Origin: Tessaracoccus sp. OH4464_COT-324
GTDB lineage: Bacteria; Actinomycetota; Actinomycetes; Propionibacteriales; Propionibacteriaceae
Reading direction: 5' to 3'
NCBI RefSeq assembly: GCF_003932855.1
Contig: NZ_RQYZ01000015.1
Location: 1 to 64,000, forward strand
Length of the DNA: 64,000 nt
Every line of letters begins with the position of its first letter. The first letter of the stretch is position 1. The notes beneath the pieces are model-generated. The model was not told where the DNA came from. It ran no database searches and saw only the letters and a list, made by a program, of their open reading frames with translations. A program made the translations under genes and the position numbers. Of this stretch, positions 41,882-50,052 are shown piece after piece.

Positions 41882-42886
41882 TCAGGATCTGGGAGCGGCC
41901 TGGCGCGCCGGCTGCCTTTCGACGCTGGCAGCGGCTTCGAGGAGCATCCAGGTGCCGAGCTGGATGGTGAGGTCGCCCTCGGGGAGCTGGCGGCGGGCTG
42001 GCACCGTCGTCGGCTCGGACCATTCCGGGCCGAAGAACACGCCCTCGACGGTAGCCGCCCGGTTGCGCCAGGCCGCCTCGGCGCTGGCCAGAACCACGTC
42101 GCGCTCACCCGCCAGCGCCAGGTAGCGGGCGGTGATGCCGGCGAAGAGACCGCCGTCGCCGCCGCCGCAGCCCACCAGCACCCCGTCGACGGTCAGTTTC
42201 CGCGCGACGTGGCCTGCCAGTTCGCGCGCCTCGGCGTGCCTGCCCAGTTCGTGCAGCGCGCCGATCATCGTGCCCTGGCAGTACGTGTACACGCTCCAGT
42301 CCATGCCCGACGGGCGCACGCCGTCGGCGATCAGGCCGTCTTCGCGGCGAAGCCGGCTCAGCACCCAGTCGACGCTGCGGGTGGCGCGCCGCGTGTCGCC
42401 CAGCCGGGCGAACAGGATCGCGGCGGGCGCGTTCGTCGGGGTGTTGCGGAAGTCGTCGCCATCGCGCCACCGGATTCCGCCCAGCTCGTCGTCCACCCAG
42501 CCGCCGCGCAGTTTCTCGACGATGCGGGCCAGCCCAGCGGGATGCCCGAGCCCGATGCGGCCCGCCCGCTCCAGGGCCAGGCCCAGCCAGGTGATGTCGT
42601 CGTAGTAGCGGTTGGTCCAGCGCAGGGCGTTTTGCACCATCTGAGTGCGCGGCCAGCGCCGGATCAGCCGGGCGCGCCGCGCGTCGGGGGCGCGCAGCTG
42701 CGCATCCACGAGGCAGTCCAGCGCGTGGGCCTGCCACCAGTACTGGAACGGCAGTTGCCAGTGGTCGCGCAGCCGTCCCGGCCAGCCGGGCAGCGCCAGC
42801 GATCCCGCCGGCCACACCAGCGCACGGGCCAGAAACCTGCGCCGCACGCTCTGCTCGGCCGTAGCCGCCCTGACTGCCCAAACCAT
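41882..42886 (-). CDS. Glycoside hydrolase family 76-like protein (alpha-1,6-mannanase type)
   Basis: About 334 residues. GH76 motifs are clear: RYYDDITWLGLALERAG (the Asp-Asp catalytic pair near residue 118), GGIRWRDGDDFRNTPTNAP, and VYTYCQGTMIGALHELG. Family members hydrolyse or transglycosylate alpha-1,6-mannan, which in actinobacteria may be lipomannan or host yeast mannan. There is no signal peptide, so it may act inside the cell or on imported oligosaccharide. ATG 42886 is preferred over the TTG 15 nt upstream because GAGGAGG lies just before it. It may be cotranscribed with the upstream methyltransferase and cupin. Confidence 0.88.
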   Translation of the reverse strand: MVWAVRAATAEQSVRRRFLARALVWPAGSLALPGWPGRLRDHWQLPFQYWWQAHALDCLVDAQLRAPDARRARLIRRWPRTQMVQNALRWTNRYYDDITWLGLALERAGRIGLGHPAGLARIVEKLRGGWVDDELGGIRWRDGDDFRNTPTNAPAAILFARLGDTRRATRSVDWVLSRLRREDGLIADGVRPSGMDWSVYTYCQGTMIGALHELGRHAEARELAGHVARKLTVDGVLVGCGGGDGGLFAGITARYLALAGERDVVLASAEAAWRNRAATVEGVFFGPEWSEPTTVPARRQLPEGDLTIQLGTWMLLEAAASVERQPARQAAPRS

Positions 42887-42949
42887 CGCGCCTCCTCGCA
42901 ACCGGGGTGCGAGCCGTGGCCCGCAACCCCAGTATGCGCCCTCGGGGGT

Positions 42950-43747
42950 TCAGCTGGGCTTGCGGGCGACGAGGCCGATGCCGGCCAGGTTCTCGGCGTG
43001 CTCGCGGAAGACGGCGCGCATGGCCCGGATCCGCTGGCGCGCAGCCTTGGTGCGCAGCACGTTGAAGACGAACTTCAGGAAGCGCAGGAGGCCCTCGTCG
43101 GCGATGATCCGGCGTGGCTCCAGCAGCGCCATCGGGGTGGTGTGTTGCCACGAAACCTCTAGCCCGACCTCCTCCAGCAGCGTCTGCCACTCGGTGGCCC
43201 GAAGCGGGCGCGCGCCCACTTTGATGACCCGGCCGATCGTTTTCGAGACTTCGGAGACCACGTGGTCGCTGACCTCGTCGGGCACGAAGGCCAGTTCGTG
43301 CAGCCCGAGGCGGCCGCCGGGTGCCAGGATGCGGGCCACTTCCTGGGCGATGCGGCGTTTGTCTTCGGGAGACTGCATCGTGAGCATCGCCTCGATCACG
43401 ACGACCTGTGCGCTGCCGTCGGGCAGGCCCGAGTCTTGCGCGCTGCCCGTGACCAGCCGCGCGTCGCTGCGGCTGTCGAGCAGCGCGCGCATCGCGGGCT
43501 CGCCCTCCGGATTGGGGTCGACGGCGGTGTAGCTCTTCGGCCCGGCCGCGAGTAGCTGGCGGGCCGTGATGCCGAGCCCCGGCCCGAACTCCACCACGGC
43601 GTCGTCGGGTCCGACGGCGAGTTCGACGAGCAGCGCGGCGGTCAGTTCGCGCCCGCCGGGGCGCAGCACGCGTTTGCCCATCTTGGCCAGCAGCCAGTGG
43701 CCCTGCAGGCGCTTCTCCTCCGGCCCGGAACGGTCTCCCTTAATCAT
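42950..43747 (-). CDS. Class I SAM-dependent methyltransferase
   Basis: About 265 residues. SAM-binding motif I is VVEFGPGLGITARQLL, then TAVDPNPEG (acidic residue after strand 2), ARLVTGSAQDSGLPDGSAQVVVIEAML (motifs II-III) and LAPGGRLGLHELAFVPDEV. The C-terminal ~60 residues are helical and basic. It resembles ubiquinone/sarcosine-type small-molecule methyltransferases. Start ATG 43747 overlaps the stop of the cupin gene (ATGA), so the ATG 12 nt further upstream is less likely. The pairing with a cupin suggests joint handling of a small molecule, otherwise unknown. Confidence 0.9.
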   Translation of the reverse strand: MIKGDRSGPEEKRLQGHWLLAKMGKRVLRPGGRELTAALLVELAVGPDDAVVEFGPGLGITARQLLAAGPKSYTAVDPNPEGEPAMRALLDSRSDARLVTGSAQDSGLPDGSAQVVVIEAMLTMQSPEDKRRIAQEVARILAPGGRLGLHELAFVPDEVSDHVVSEVSKTIGRVIKVGARPLRATEWQTLLEEVGLEVSWQHTTPMALLEPRRIIADEGLLRFLKFVFNVLRTKAARQRIRAMRAVFREHAENLAGIGLVARKPS

Positions 43748-44094
43748 GCCTGGCTCCACGGCTTGGCGTTGACCATTACCAGCTGTAGGCGGCAGTCGGT
43801 GAGGGCTTCGACGGAGTGCGGCGCGTTCGGGGCGAGGTAGAGGGAGTCGCCCGGGACCATGCGGTTGTCTTCGCCGTCAACGGGGAAGCTCATCTCGCCC
43901 TCCAGGAGTGTCGCGACGACGGCCTTCGGGCTCGCGTGGGTGGACAGCGACTGGCCGGCACCGAAGGTGAGGACGGTGAGCTGCAGGATTTCGTTGTCGA
44001 CGGGCACCTTGGATGTGGTGGCGTCTGGGGTGATGGGCAGCGAGGCCACCAGCCCCGTCGCGGCCACGCTCTGTGTGAAGGGCGTCTTCGCCAT
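43744..44094 (-). CDS. Single-domain cupin protein
   Basis: A 116-residue cupin. The barrel pattern is LTFGAGQSLSTHASPKAVVA followed by LLEGEMSF and the second motif PGDSLYLAPNAPHSVEAL. Of the metal ligands, His in STHAS and His in APHSV remain while others are substituted, so a metal role is uncertain. Members like this bind small ligands or act as mild regulators. AAGGAGA lies 8 nt before the ATG. First gene of a likely three-gene operon with the methyltransferase and GH76, behind a palindromic operator-like site. Confidence 0.88.
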   Translation of the reverse strand: MAKTPFTQSVAATGLVASLPITPDATTSKVPVDNEILQLTVLTFGAGQSLSTHASPKAVVATLLEGEMSFPVDGEDNRMVPGDSLYLAPNAPHSVEALTDCRLQLVMVNAKPWSQA

Positions 44095-44125
44095 ATGTGG
44101 TTCTCCTTCGGATTACGAGATATAG

Positions 44126-44141
44126 CCAACTCTAGCGTTGG
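44126..44141 (-). promoter_or_regulatory. Palindromic operator-like site in cupin operon promoter
   Basis: CCAACTCTAGCGTTGG is an inverted repeat (CCAAC/GTTGG arms around CTAG). On the minus strand it fills the spacer between a -35-like TTTTAA and a -10-like TATATC, about 25-30 nt upstream of the AAGGAGA ribosome binding site. That position suits a repressor-binding site, perhaps of a TetR/MarR-type regulator not in this window. Confidence 0.5.
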
Positions 44142-44237
44142 TTAAAACGTAGGGGAACCCCTCGCCGGGTGGTTAGCCGCCGGATGCGGCCAAGGCCCCG
44201 AGCCCGGCGTCTCGGGACGGCTGGCCCGCCCGGCCGG

Positions 44238-44262
44238 CCCCGGGGAACGAAACGTCCCCGGG
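44238..44262 (-). terminator. Terminator-like hairpin downstream of ileS
   Basis: CCCGGGGAACG (44239-44249) pairs with CGTCCCCGGG (44253-44262) around a short loop, with one bulged base. It lies ~45 nt beyond the ileS stop. Confidence 0.55.
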
Positions 44263-44305
44263 CGCTGGAAGCCACCCGGGGACGCAGTCAGAGCTAAAAG
44301 CCAGC

Positions 44306-47300
44306 TCAGGCCTTAGTGATGCGGGCCCGCACGCCCAACTCCTCGTCGGAATGCTCCCACTCGTCCAGGCGCTCCACATGGTTGACGTGAACGGCGAGCA
44401 CCTCGTCGGCGATCTGCTTCAGCCCTTCGGCCACGGCCTCCGCCAGTTCCTCGGCCACCCAGAGGGTGAGCGAGATCCGGTCGGAAACCTCCAACCCGGA
44501 CGCCTTGCGCGCCTCCTGCAAGAAACGGGTCACCTCGCGGATCTGGCCCAGGCGCACCAGCTCGGGCGTGAGCTCCAGGTCGAGCGCGACGGTCTCGCCC
44601 TGCTCGTTGATCACGGACCAGCCTTCGCGCGGGCGCTCGGTGAGCAGCACCTCGTCGCTCACGACCTCCACCTCCTCGCCCTCGACGACGACCGTCGCCT
44701 TGCCTTCCGCCTTCAGCTTGGCGGCGAGCAGGGCCGCGTTTGCTTCGGCGATGGCCGCGGCAATCAGCGGGGTACGCTTGGCGAAGCGCTTGCCCAGTGC
44801 GCGGAAGTTGCCCTTCGCGAACACATCGACGATGTCGCCGGCCTCGGCGAACGTCTCGATCGCGGCGACGTTCAGCTCCGACTTGATCTCTTCGATCAGT
44901 TCGGGGGTAAGGCGGGAGTGGATCGTCGAGGGTACGAGCATCCGCTTGAGCGCCTGGCGGATCTTCACCTTCGACTCGGCGCGGGCCGCGCGGCCCAGCT
45001 CGACGGCGCGCATAGTGACCTGCATGGCGGCGGCGAGGGCGTCGTCGATCAGGGCCTCGTCGTAGGTGGGCCACTCGGCGAGGTGCACGGAGGCGGGGCC
45101 CTCAGGATTGGTGGCGACGAAAAGATCCTGCCAAACCCGTTCAGTAACGAACGGGGTGATGGGGGCCATCAGGCGGGTCAGAACATTCAGCACCTCGTGC
45201 AAGGTCCAGAGCGCGCTCTCCTCGCCGGTCCAGAAGCGACGACGGGACCGGCGGACGTACCAGTTGGACAGCAGGTCGACGAAGCCCGAGATCAGGGTGC
45301 CGGTGCGCTGCGTGTCGAAGCGGTCGAGGGCCTCCGTGACTTCCCGCACCAGCAGGTGCGTGGCGGAGATGAGCCAACGGTCCAGCACGTGCCGGTCGGC
45401 GGGCGCGGGGGCTTGACCGGTGGGGGCCCAGCCTGCGGTGCGGGCGTACAGCGACTGGAACGCGACGGTGTTCCAGTAGGTGATGAGCACCTTGCGCACC
45501 GTTTCACCGATCGTGGCGTCGCCCACGCGGCGGGCCATCCAGGGGGAGCCGGAGCAGGCCATGAACCAGCGCACCGCGTCGGCGCCGTGCCGGTCCATCA
45601 GCGGGATGGGCTCCAGGATGTTGCCGAGGTGCTTGCTCATCTTGCGCCCGTCGTCGGCGAGGATGTGCCCGAGGCACACGACGTTGCTGTACGACGACCG
45701 GTCGAACACGAGGGTGCCCACCGCCATCATCGAGTAGAACCAGCCGCGGGTCTGGTCGATGGCCTCGCAGATGAAGTCGGCGGGGTAGTTGTCGGCCAGT
45801 TTCTCCGTGGAGCCGGGGACGTGCGGGTAGCCCCACTGCGCGAACGGCATCGAGCCGGAGTCGAACCAGGCGTCGATCACCTCGGGCACCCGGCGGTAGG
45901 TCGCGCCGTCGCGCACGATCTCGACCGCGTCGATGTGGGGTCGGTGCGGGTCGAGGTCGCTCAAATCCCGCCCGGTGAGCTCGCCCAGCTCGGCGAGCGA
46001 TCCGACGCAGATGAGGTCCGTCGGGTCGTCAACATTGCGCCAGATGGGCAGGGGGGTCCCCCAGTAGCGGGTGCGCGAGAGCGCCCAGTCGATGTTGTTG
46101 TTCAGCCAGTCGCCGAATCTGCCGTGTTTGACGTTGTCGGGGTACCAGTTGGTGGCCTCGTTCTCCTCGATGAGGCGGTGCTTCAGGTGGGTGGTGCGCA
46201 CGTACCACGACGGCATCGCGTAGTAGATCAGCGGGGTGTGGCAGCGCCAGCAGTGCGGGTAGGAGTGCTCGTAGTCGAGGGCGCGGAACATCAGGCCGCG
46301 CTCCTGGAGATCGGCGACCAGCGCCGCGTCGGCGTCTTTGAAGAACACGCCCCCGACGAGCGCCACCTCGGCGCCGAAGTGGCCGTTGGGTGTGATGGGG
46401 TTGACGAAGGGCAGCCCGTAGCGGCGGCACACGGCCATGTCGTCGGCGCCGAATGCGGGGGCCTGGTGCACCAGGCCGGTGCCGTCCTCGGTGGTGACGT
46501 AGTCGGCCAGCACGATGTAGTGCGCGTCGGGGATGTCCACGAGCTCGAAGGGTCGCTGGTAGGCCCAGCGTTCCATCTCGGCGCCGGTGAAGGACTCGCC
46601 CGTCAAGGCCCAGCCCTCGCCGAGCACCTTGTCGAACAGCGGCTCGGCCACGACGAGGGTGTCGGTTTCGCGGGTGGCCACGACGTAGCGCACGTCGGGG
46701 TGCACGGCCACGGCGGTGTTGGACACGAGGGTCCAGGGGGTCGTCGTCCACACGAGCAGGCTGCCGCGCCCGGCGAGGGGCCCGGAGGTGAGGGGGAAAC
46801 GCACGTACACCGACGGGTCGGTCACGTCGGCGTAGCCCTGGGCGAGCTCGTGGTCGCTGAGCGCGGTGCCGCAGCGGGGGCAGTAGGGGGCCACGCGGTA
46901 GTCCTCTTCGAGGAGACCCTTGTCGAAGATCTGCTTGAGAGCCCACCAGACGCTCTCCACGTAGGGGGTGCTCATGGTGACGTAAGCCTCGTCGAGGTTC
47001 ACCCAGTAGCCCATGCGACGCGTGAGGTCGGCGAAGGCGTCGACGTGGCGCAGGACGGAGTCGCGGCATTTTGCGTTGAACTCCTCGATGCCGTAGCGCT
47101 CAATGTCGGCCTTGCCGGAGAACCCAAGCTCCTTCTCGACGGCGAGTTCGACGGGCAGGCCGTGGCAGTCCCAGCCCGCCTTGCGGTCGACGCGTAGGCC
47201 GCGCATCGTCTTGTAGCGCGGGAAGAGGTCTTTGAACACCCGGGCCTCAATGTGGTGGGTTCCGGGCATTCCGTTTGCGGTTGGGGGGCCTTCATAGAAC

Positions 47301-47428
47301 GTCCAGGTGGGTGCGTCCTGGGTGCGCTCGATGGACTTTTCGAACGTGTTGTGCTCGTCCCAGAACTTCAGCACCTCGTGCTCAAGCGCGGGGAAATCCA
47401 CCTGCGTTTCGACTGCGCGATAGGTCAT
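44306..47428 (-). CDS. ileS: Isoleucine--tRNA ligase
   Basis: A 1040-residue class I aminoacyl-tRNA synthetase. The HIGH-type motif is GPPTANGMPGTHHIEAR near residue 50, the KMSKS element is GRKMSKHLGN near residue 600, and the long insert between them is the CP1 editing domain (GTGLVHQAPAFGADD). The length and PTANGxPGxHH signature match the type of IleRS that tends to be mupirocin-tolerant (eukaryote-like), which is an inference. Zinc-binding Cys pairs (YCPRCG, CWRCH) are visible in the middle. Expression is controlled by the T-box leader directly upstream. Confidence 0.98.
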   Translation of the reverse strand: MTYRAVETQVDFPALEHEVLKFWDEHNTFEKSIERTQDAPTWTFYEGPPTANGMPGTHHIEARVFKDLFPRYKTMRGLRVDRKAGWDCHGLPVELAVEKELGFSGKADIERYGIEEFNAKCRDSVLRHVDAFADLTRRMGYWVNLDEAYVTMSTPYVESVWWALKQIFDKGLLEEDYRVAPYCPRCGTALSDHELAQGYADVTDPSVYVRFPLTSGPLAGRGSLLVWTTTPWTLVSNTAVAVHPDVRYVVATRETDTLVVAEPLFDKVLGEGWALTGESFTGAEMERWAYQRPFELVDIPDAHYIVLADYVTTEDGTGLVHQAPAFGADDMAVCRRYGLPFVNPITPNGHFGAEVALVGGVFFKDADAALVADLQERGLMFRALDYEHSYPHCWRCHTPLIYYAMPSWYVRTTHLKHRLIEENEATNWYPDNVKHGRFGDWLNNNIDWALSRTRYWGTPLPIWRNVDDPTDLICVGSLAELGELTGRDLSDLDPHRPHIDAVEIVRDGATYRRVPEVIDAWFDSGSMPFAQWGYPHVPGSTEKLADNYPADFICEAIDQTRGWFYSMMAVGTLVFDRSSYSNVVCLGHILADDGRKMSKHLGNILEPIPLMDRHGADAVRWFMACSGSPWMARRVGDATIGETVRKVLITYWNTVAFQSLYARTAGWAPTGQAPAPADRHVLDRWLISATHLLVREVTEALDRFDTQRTGTLISGFVDLLSNWYVRRSRRRFWTGEESALWTLHEVLNVLTRLMAPITPFVTERVWQDLFVATNPEGPASVHLAEWPTYDEALIDDALAAAMQVTMRAVELGRAARAESKVKIRQALKRMLVPSTIHSRLTPELIEEIKSELNVAAIETFAEAGDIVDVFAKGNFRALGKRFAKRTPLIAAAIAEANAALLAAKLKAEGKATVVVEGEEVEVVSDEVLLTERPREGWSVINEQGETVALDLELTPELVRLGQIREVTRFLQEARKASGLEVSDRISLTLWVAEELAEAVAEGLKQIADEVLAVHVNHVERLDEWEHSDEELGVRARITKA

Positions 47429-47601
47429 CGGGGTCCTTCGTCACTGCTTCCTTGGGGGACGAAGGGACGAGCCGGGGCCCGCGGTACCACCCTTCTTGAG
47501 CGAGTTCGCTCCACTTCATCTGTGCCGCTGCCGGGTCTAGTGAGCTCGTGGCCGTTCTTCCGGCGGCTCCGAGGTGATGGCCTCATCGTCGCCTTGCGTG
47601 C
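47429..47601 (-). promoter_or_regulatory. Ultrashort translational T-box leader of ileS
   Basis: On the minus strand the leader contains the T-box bulge sequence GGGTGGTACCGCG (47480-47492). A tiny Stem I hairpin GAGG-CCATCA-CCTC (47571-47584) presents the Ile codon ATC (47576-47578) in its terminal loop, as in the ultrashort Stem I T-boxes of actinobacterial ileS. The Shine-Dalgarno GAAGGA (47434-47439) lies in GACGAAGGAC, which can pair with GTCCCTTCGTC (47458-47468) to hide it; there is no U tract, so control is translational. Uncharged tRNA-Ile should favour the open form. Confidence 0.9.
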
Positions 47602-47607
47602 CTGCCC

Positions 47608-47637
47608 ATTATGCGACGCGGGGCCCGGTTCGCTCAA
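47608..47637 (-). promoter_or_regulatory. ileS promoter
   Basis: Minus-strand -35 TTGAGC (47632-47637) and -10 CATAAT (47608-47613) are separated by 18 nt, placing the transcript start about 7 nt ahead of the T-box Stem I region. Confidence 0.65.
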
Positions 47638-47724
47638 CCGCGCACTCTGACGGGGCGAACCTGTGGAGAGCGTGTACCCGGTTGGGATGGCGGGCCTAGA
47701 CTTGCCTGTGGAACAGGAGGTTTG

Positions 47725-48861
47725 ATGTACGAGTGGGAGCAGTGGGCCCGGTCGCGTTCGTGGGTTTTCCACGCCGGTTGGCAGCAGATCCTCGACAAGG
47801 TTGACGGCGGTGGCCTTCTCAACGCGGAGAAACCCGTTGTCCAGATGGGATTTGAGGGCCGGTTCGGCAGCTTCCCCTGCTACGGATTCCGGGTGCGGGC
47901 CACGTCGGCCGACTGGGCGAGTCTCGACGTGCTGGCGGTGCGGATCTCAGGCGTCAACTTTCCGGAACTGCAGATCGCTTCGGTGCTCGATTTCATTGAG
48001 GGTCCGCGGGTGGGGATCAACGATGAATTCGACTTGGAGTGGCAGGCTTCCTGCCGCTCGGAGGCCTTCGCCCGTGATGTGATCACGCCGAAGCTGATTG
48101 GACTGTTGCGCCAGGTCGAGTTGTTCCGCCTGTGGTTTGAGGGCGACTCCGTCCTGATCAGCGTTCGTCGGGAGCTGGACCTGTCGGAGATCGACGCCTA
48201 CCTGACGGTGCTGCACCGGATCGCGCAGGGCCTGCCCGACGAGGTGCTGAAGAAGGCGAAGGCGGCCTCGCGGCAGGTCCCGGGCCTGCCGGGGCGTCCA
48301 AGCGCGCGGATGTTGACCCATTCCGTCCAGCTGGCGGAGGATTCGTCGGCAATGGCATGGCAGACGTGGACCCGGCAGCGCCAGTGGCTTTACACGAGCG
48401 GCATTGAGATCCACTCCCGGATGCGGTTCCGGGTCCCGGTGCGCCCGGATCCTCGTGGGTTTGTGGGTAAGTTCGGTCACCTGCCCGTCTTCGGCTTCAA
48501 TGTGATGCCGATGCGCAACGTCGTCGGGGTGCGGGTTGCGGGTCACCAGTTGCCGCAGATCACCCTGTGGCGCGATACCAACGTGCTGGCGCAGATGATC
48601 GGCAGCGGCGGCGTCTACGTGGGGGATCCGGAGTTCGACGACGCCTGGCGGGTGGAGTCGCCGGAGCCGGCCCGGACGAAGGCGGTCCTGAACCGAGGCG
48701 TGCGGGAGTGCCTGAACGAGTCGCCGCCGTTTGCCAAGATGTGGTTCGGCTACGACGCCCTGGCCCTTCTGACCACCAGGACCATCGGGCCGCAATCCGT
48801 TGACGGGCTGCTCACGTGGCTGGTGCGAGTGGCCCAGCAGCTGCCGGAGCTGGCGATATGA
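47725..48861 (+). CDS. Hypothetical protein with internal duplication
   Basis: A 378-residue cytosolic protein from ATG 47725, preceded by AGGAGG (47715-47720). Two halves share the pattern G(R/K)FGxxPxxGF: FEGRFGSFPCYGFRV near residue 41 and FVGKFGHLPVFGFNV near residue 245, each preceded by a Trp-rich helix (SWVFHAGW, QWLYTSGI). Each half continues with a strand-rich segment and a helix carrying LLTW or LTVL. This is a tandem duplication of a domain I do not recognise; DUF3137-type phosphoprotein-like folds are a weak possibility. It overlaps the next gene by four bases, so the two may be functionally linked. Confidence 0.8.
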   Translation: MYEWEQWARSRSWVFHAGWQQILDKVDGGGLLNAEKPVVQMGFEGRFGSFPCYGFRVRATSADWASLDVLAVRISGVNFPELQIASVLDFIEGPRVGINDEFDLEWQASCRSEAFARDVITPKLIGLLRQVELFRLWFEGDSVLISVRRELDLSEIDAYLTVLHRIAQGLPDEVLKKAKAASRQVPGLPGRPSARMLTHSVQLAEDSSAMAWQTWTRQRQWLYTSGIEIHSRMRFRVPVRPDPRGFVGKFGHLPVFGFNVMPMRNVVGVRVAGHQLPQITLWRDTNVLAQMIGSGGVYVGDPEFDDAWRVESPEPARTKAVLNRGVRECLNESPPFAKMWFGYDALALLTTRTIGPQSVDGLLTWLVRVAQQLPELAI

Positions 48862-49994
48862 CGGTTTTCAACTGCTCGCTGGATGAACTGCGGCAGCGCA
48901 CCTCGATTAAGTGGACGCGGTTCGCGCCCGACGTGTTGCCCATGTTCGTGGCGGAGATGGATTGCCGGGTGCCGGGGCCGGTGGCGGAAGCGATCAGCTC
49001 GGCGGTGGCGCGGGGCGATCTGGGCTACCCGGAGCAGCCGACGTACCAGTTGGCCTACGCCGATTTCGCGCTCTGGCGCTGGGGCTGGTCCCCCGACGTG
49101 GGGCTGATCGAGCGCACGGGCGACGTGATGCAGGGTATGCGCTACACGATGGAGGCGGTATCGCGCCCGGGCGACAAGGTGGTGTTCAATCCGCCGATCT
49201 ATCCGCCGTTCAGGCAGATCGTCGAGCGCACGGGCCGGGTCGGGGTGGAGGTGCCGCTGGTGGCGGGTCGGCTGGATCTGGCCGGGCTGGAGCGGGCTTT
49301 CGCCTCGGGAGCGAGCGTCTACCTGCTGTGTTCCCCGCACAATCCGACGGGAACGGTGCATACCCGCGACGAGCTGCTGGCCGTGGCCGATCTGGCCAGG
49401 CAGTATTCGGTGGTGGTGATCGTCGACGAGATCCACTCGCTGCTGAACGGCGACGAGTTCACGCCTTACTTGGCGCTGCCTGATCCCGGGGTGTCTTTCG
49501 TCTCAGTGTCGGCCGCCAAGGCGTTCAACCTGGCTGGTATCAAGGCGGGTTTGCTGGTGGCCAGCCCGCAGGGTGAGCCGGTGCTGCGCAGGCTGCCGAG
49601 CTACGTCGCGGAGGCGATGAGTCATCTCGGGGCCATCGCGCACACCGCTGCGCTGAGGCACTGCCGGGACTGGCTGGTGCAGATGGCGGGGGAGATCGTC
49701 GAGAATAAGAGGCTGTTTGCCCGCCTGATCGCCGAGCAGCTGCCCCAGCTCAGTTACACGCCGTCGGCGGGGACCTATCTGGCGTGGCTGGATTGCACAC
49801 CGCTCGGTTTGCGTCATCCCGGCATGTTCTTCCATGATGAGGCCCGAGTCCGATTCAATTTTGGTGCGGAGTTCGCCGCAGATACCCAGCAGTGGGTTCG
49901 GGTGAATCTGGCCACCTCACGCGAGATCATAGAGGAAGCGCTACGCAGAGTCAGTGCTACGGTGGTCCATGCTTCAGCGTATCCTTCACTATAA
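48858..49994 (+). CDS. PatB/MalY-type PLP-dependent aminotransferase / cystathionine beta-lyase
   Basis: A 378-residue fold-type I PLP enzyme, starting at ATG 48858 (ATGA overlap). The PLP Lys is in VSVSAAKAFNLAGIKAG near residue 220; other conserved features are FVAEMDCRVPGPVAEAI (N-terminal), LCSPHNPTGTVHTRDEL with the Asn/Pro of the cofactor pocket, and VIVDEIHSLL. MalY/PatB members cleave cystathionine or related C-S bonds and can act as transcriptional modulators. It may supply homocysteine or degrade cysteine conjugates. The preceding gene has no known metabolic link. Confidence 0.93.
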   Translation: MTVFNCSLDELRQRTSIKWTRFAPDVLPMFVAEMDCRVPGPVAEAISSAVARGDLGYPEQPTYQLAYADFALWRWGWSPDVGLIERTGDVMQGMRYTMEAVSRPGDKVVFNPPIYPPFRQIVERTGRVGVEVPLVAGRLDLAGLERAFASGASVYLLCSPHNPTGTVHTRDELLAVADLARQYSVVVIVDEIHSLLNGDEFTPYLALPDPGVSFVSVSAAKAFNLAGIKAGLLVASPQGEPVLRRLPSYVAEAMSHLGAIAHTAALRHCRDWLVQMAGEIVENKRLFARLIAEQLPQLSYTPSAGTYLAWLDCTPLGLRHPGMFFHDEARVRFNFGAEFAADTQQWVRVNLATSREIIEEALRRVSATVVHASAYPSL

Positions 49995-50052
49995 AACTAT
50001 CGATGCAAGGGCGGAGTTGTAGCCGCCTCACGTGACGAGAAGGGAGCCCCCA

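Noticed and set aside
44351-47197. 948-codon open frame antisense to ileS
   Set aside because: Composition is extreme (Gly/Val/His/Arg), and ileS is unmistakable on the other strand.
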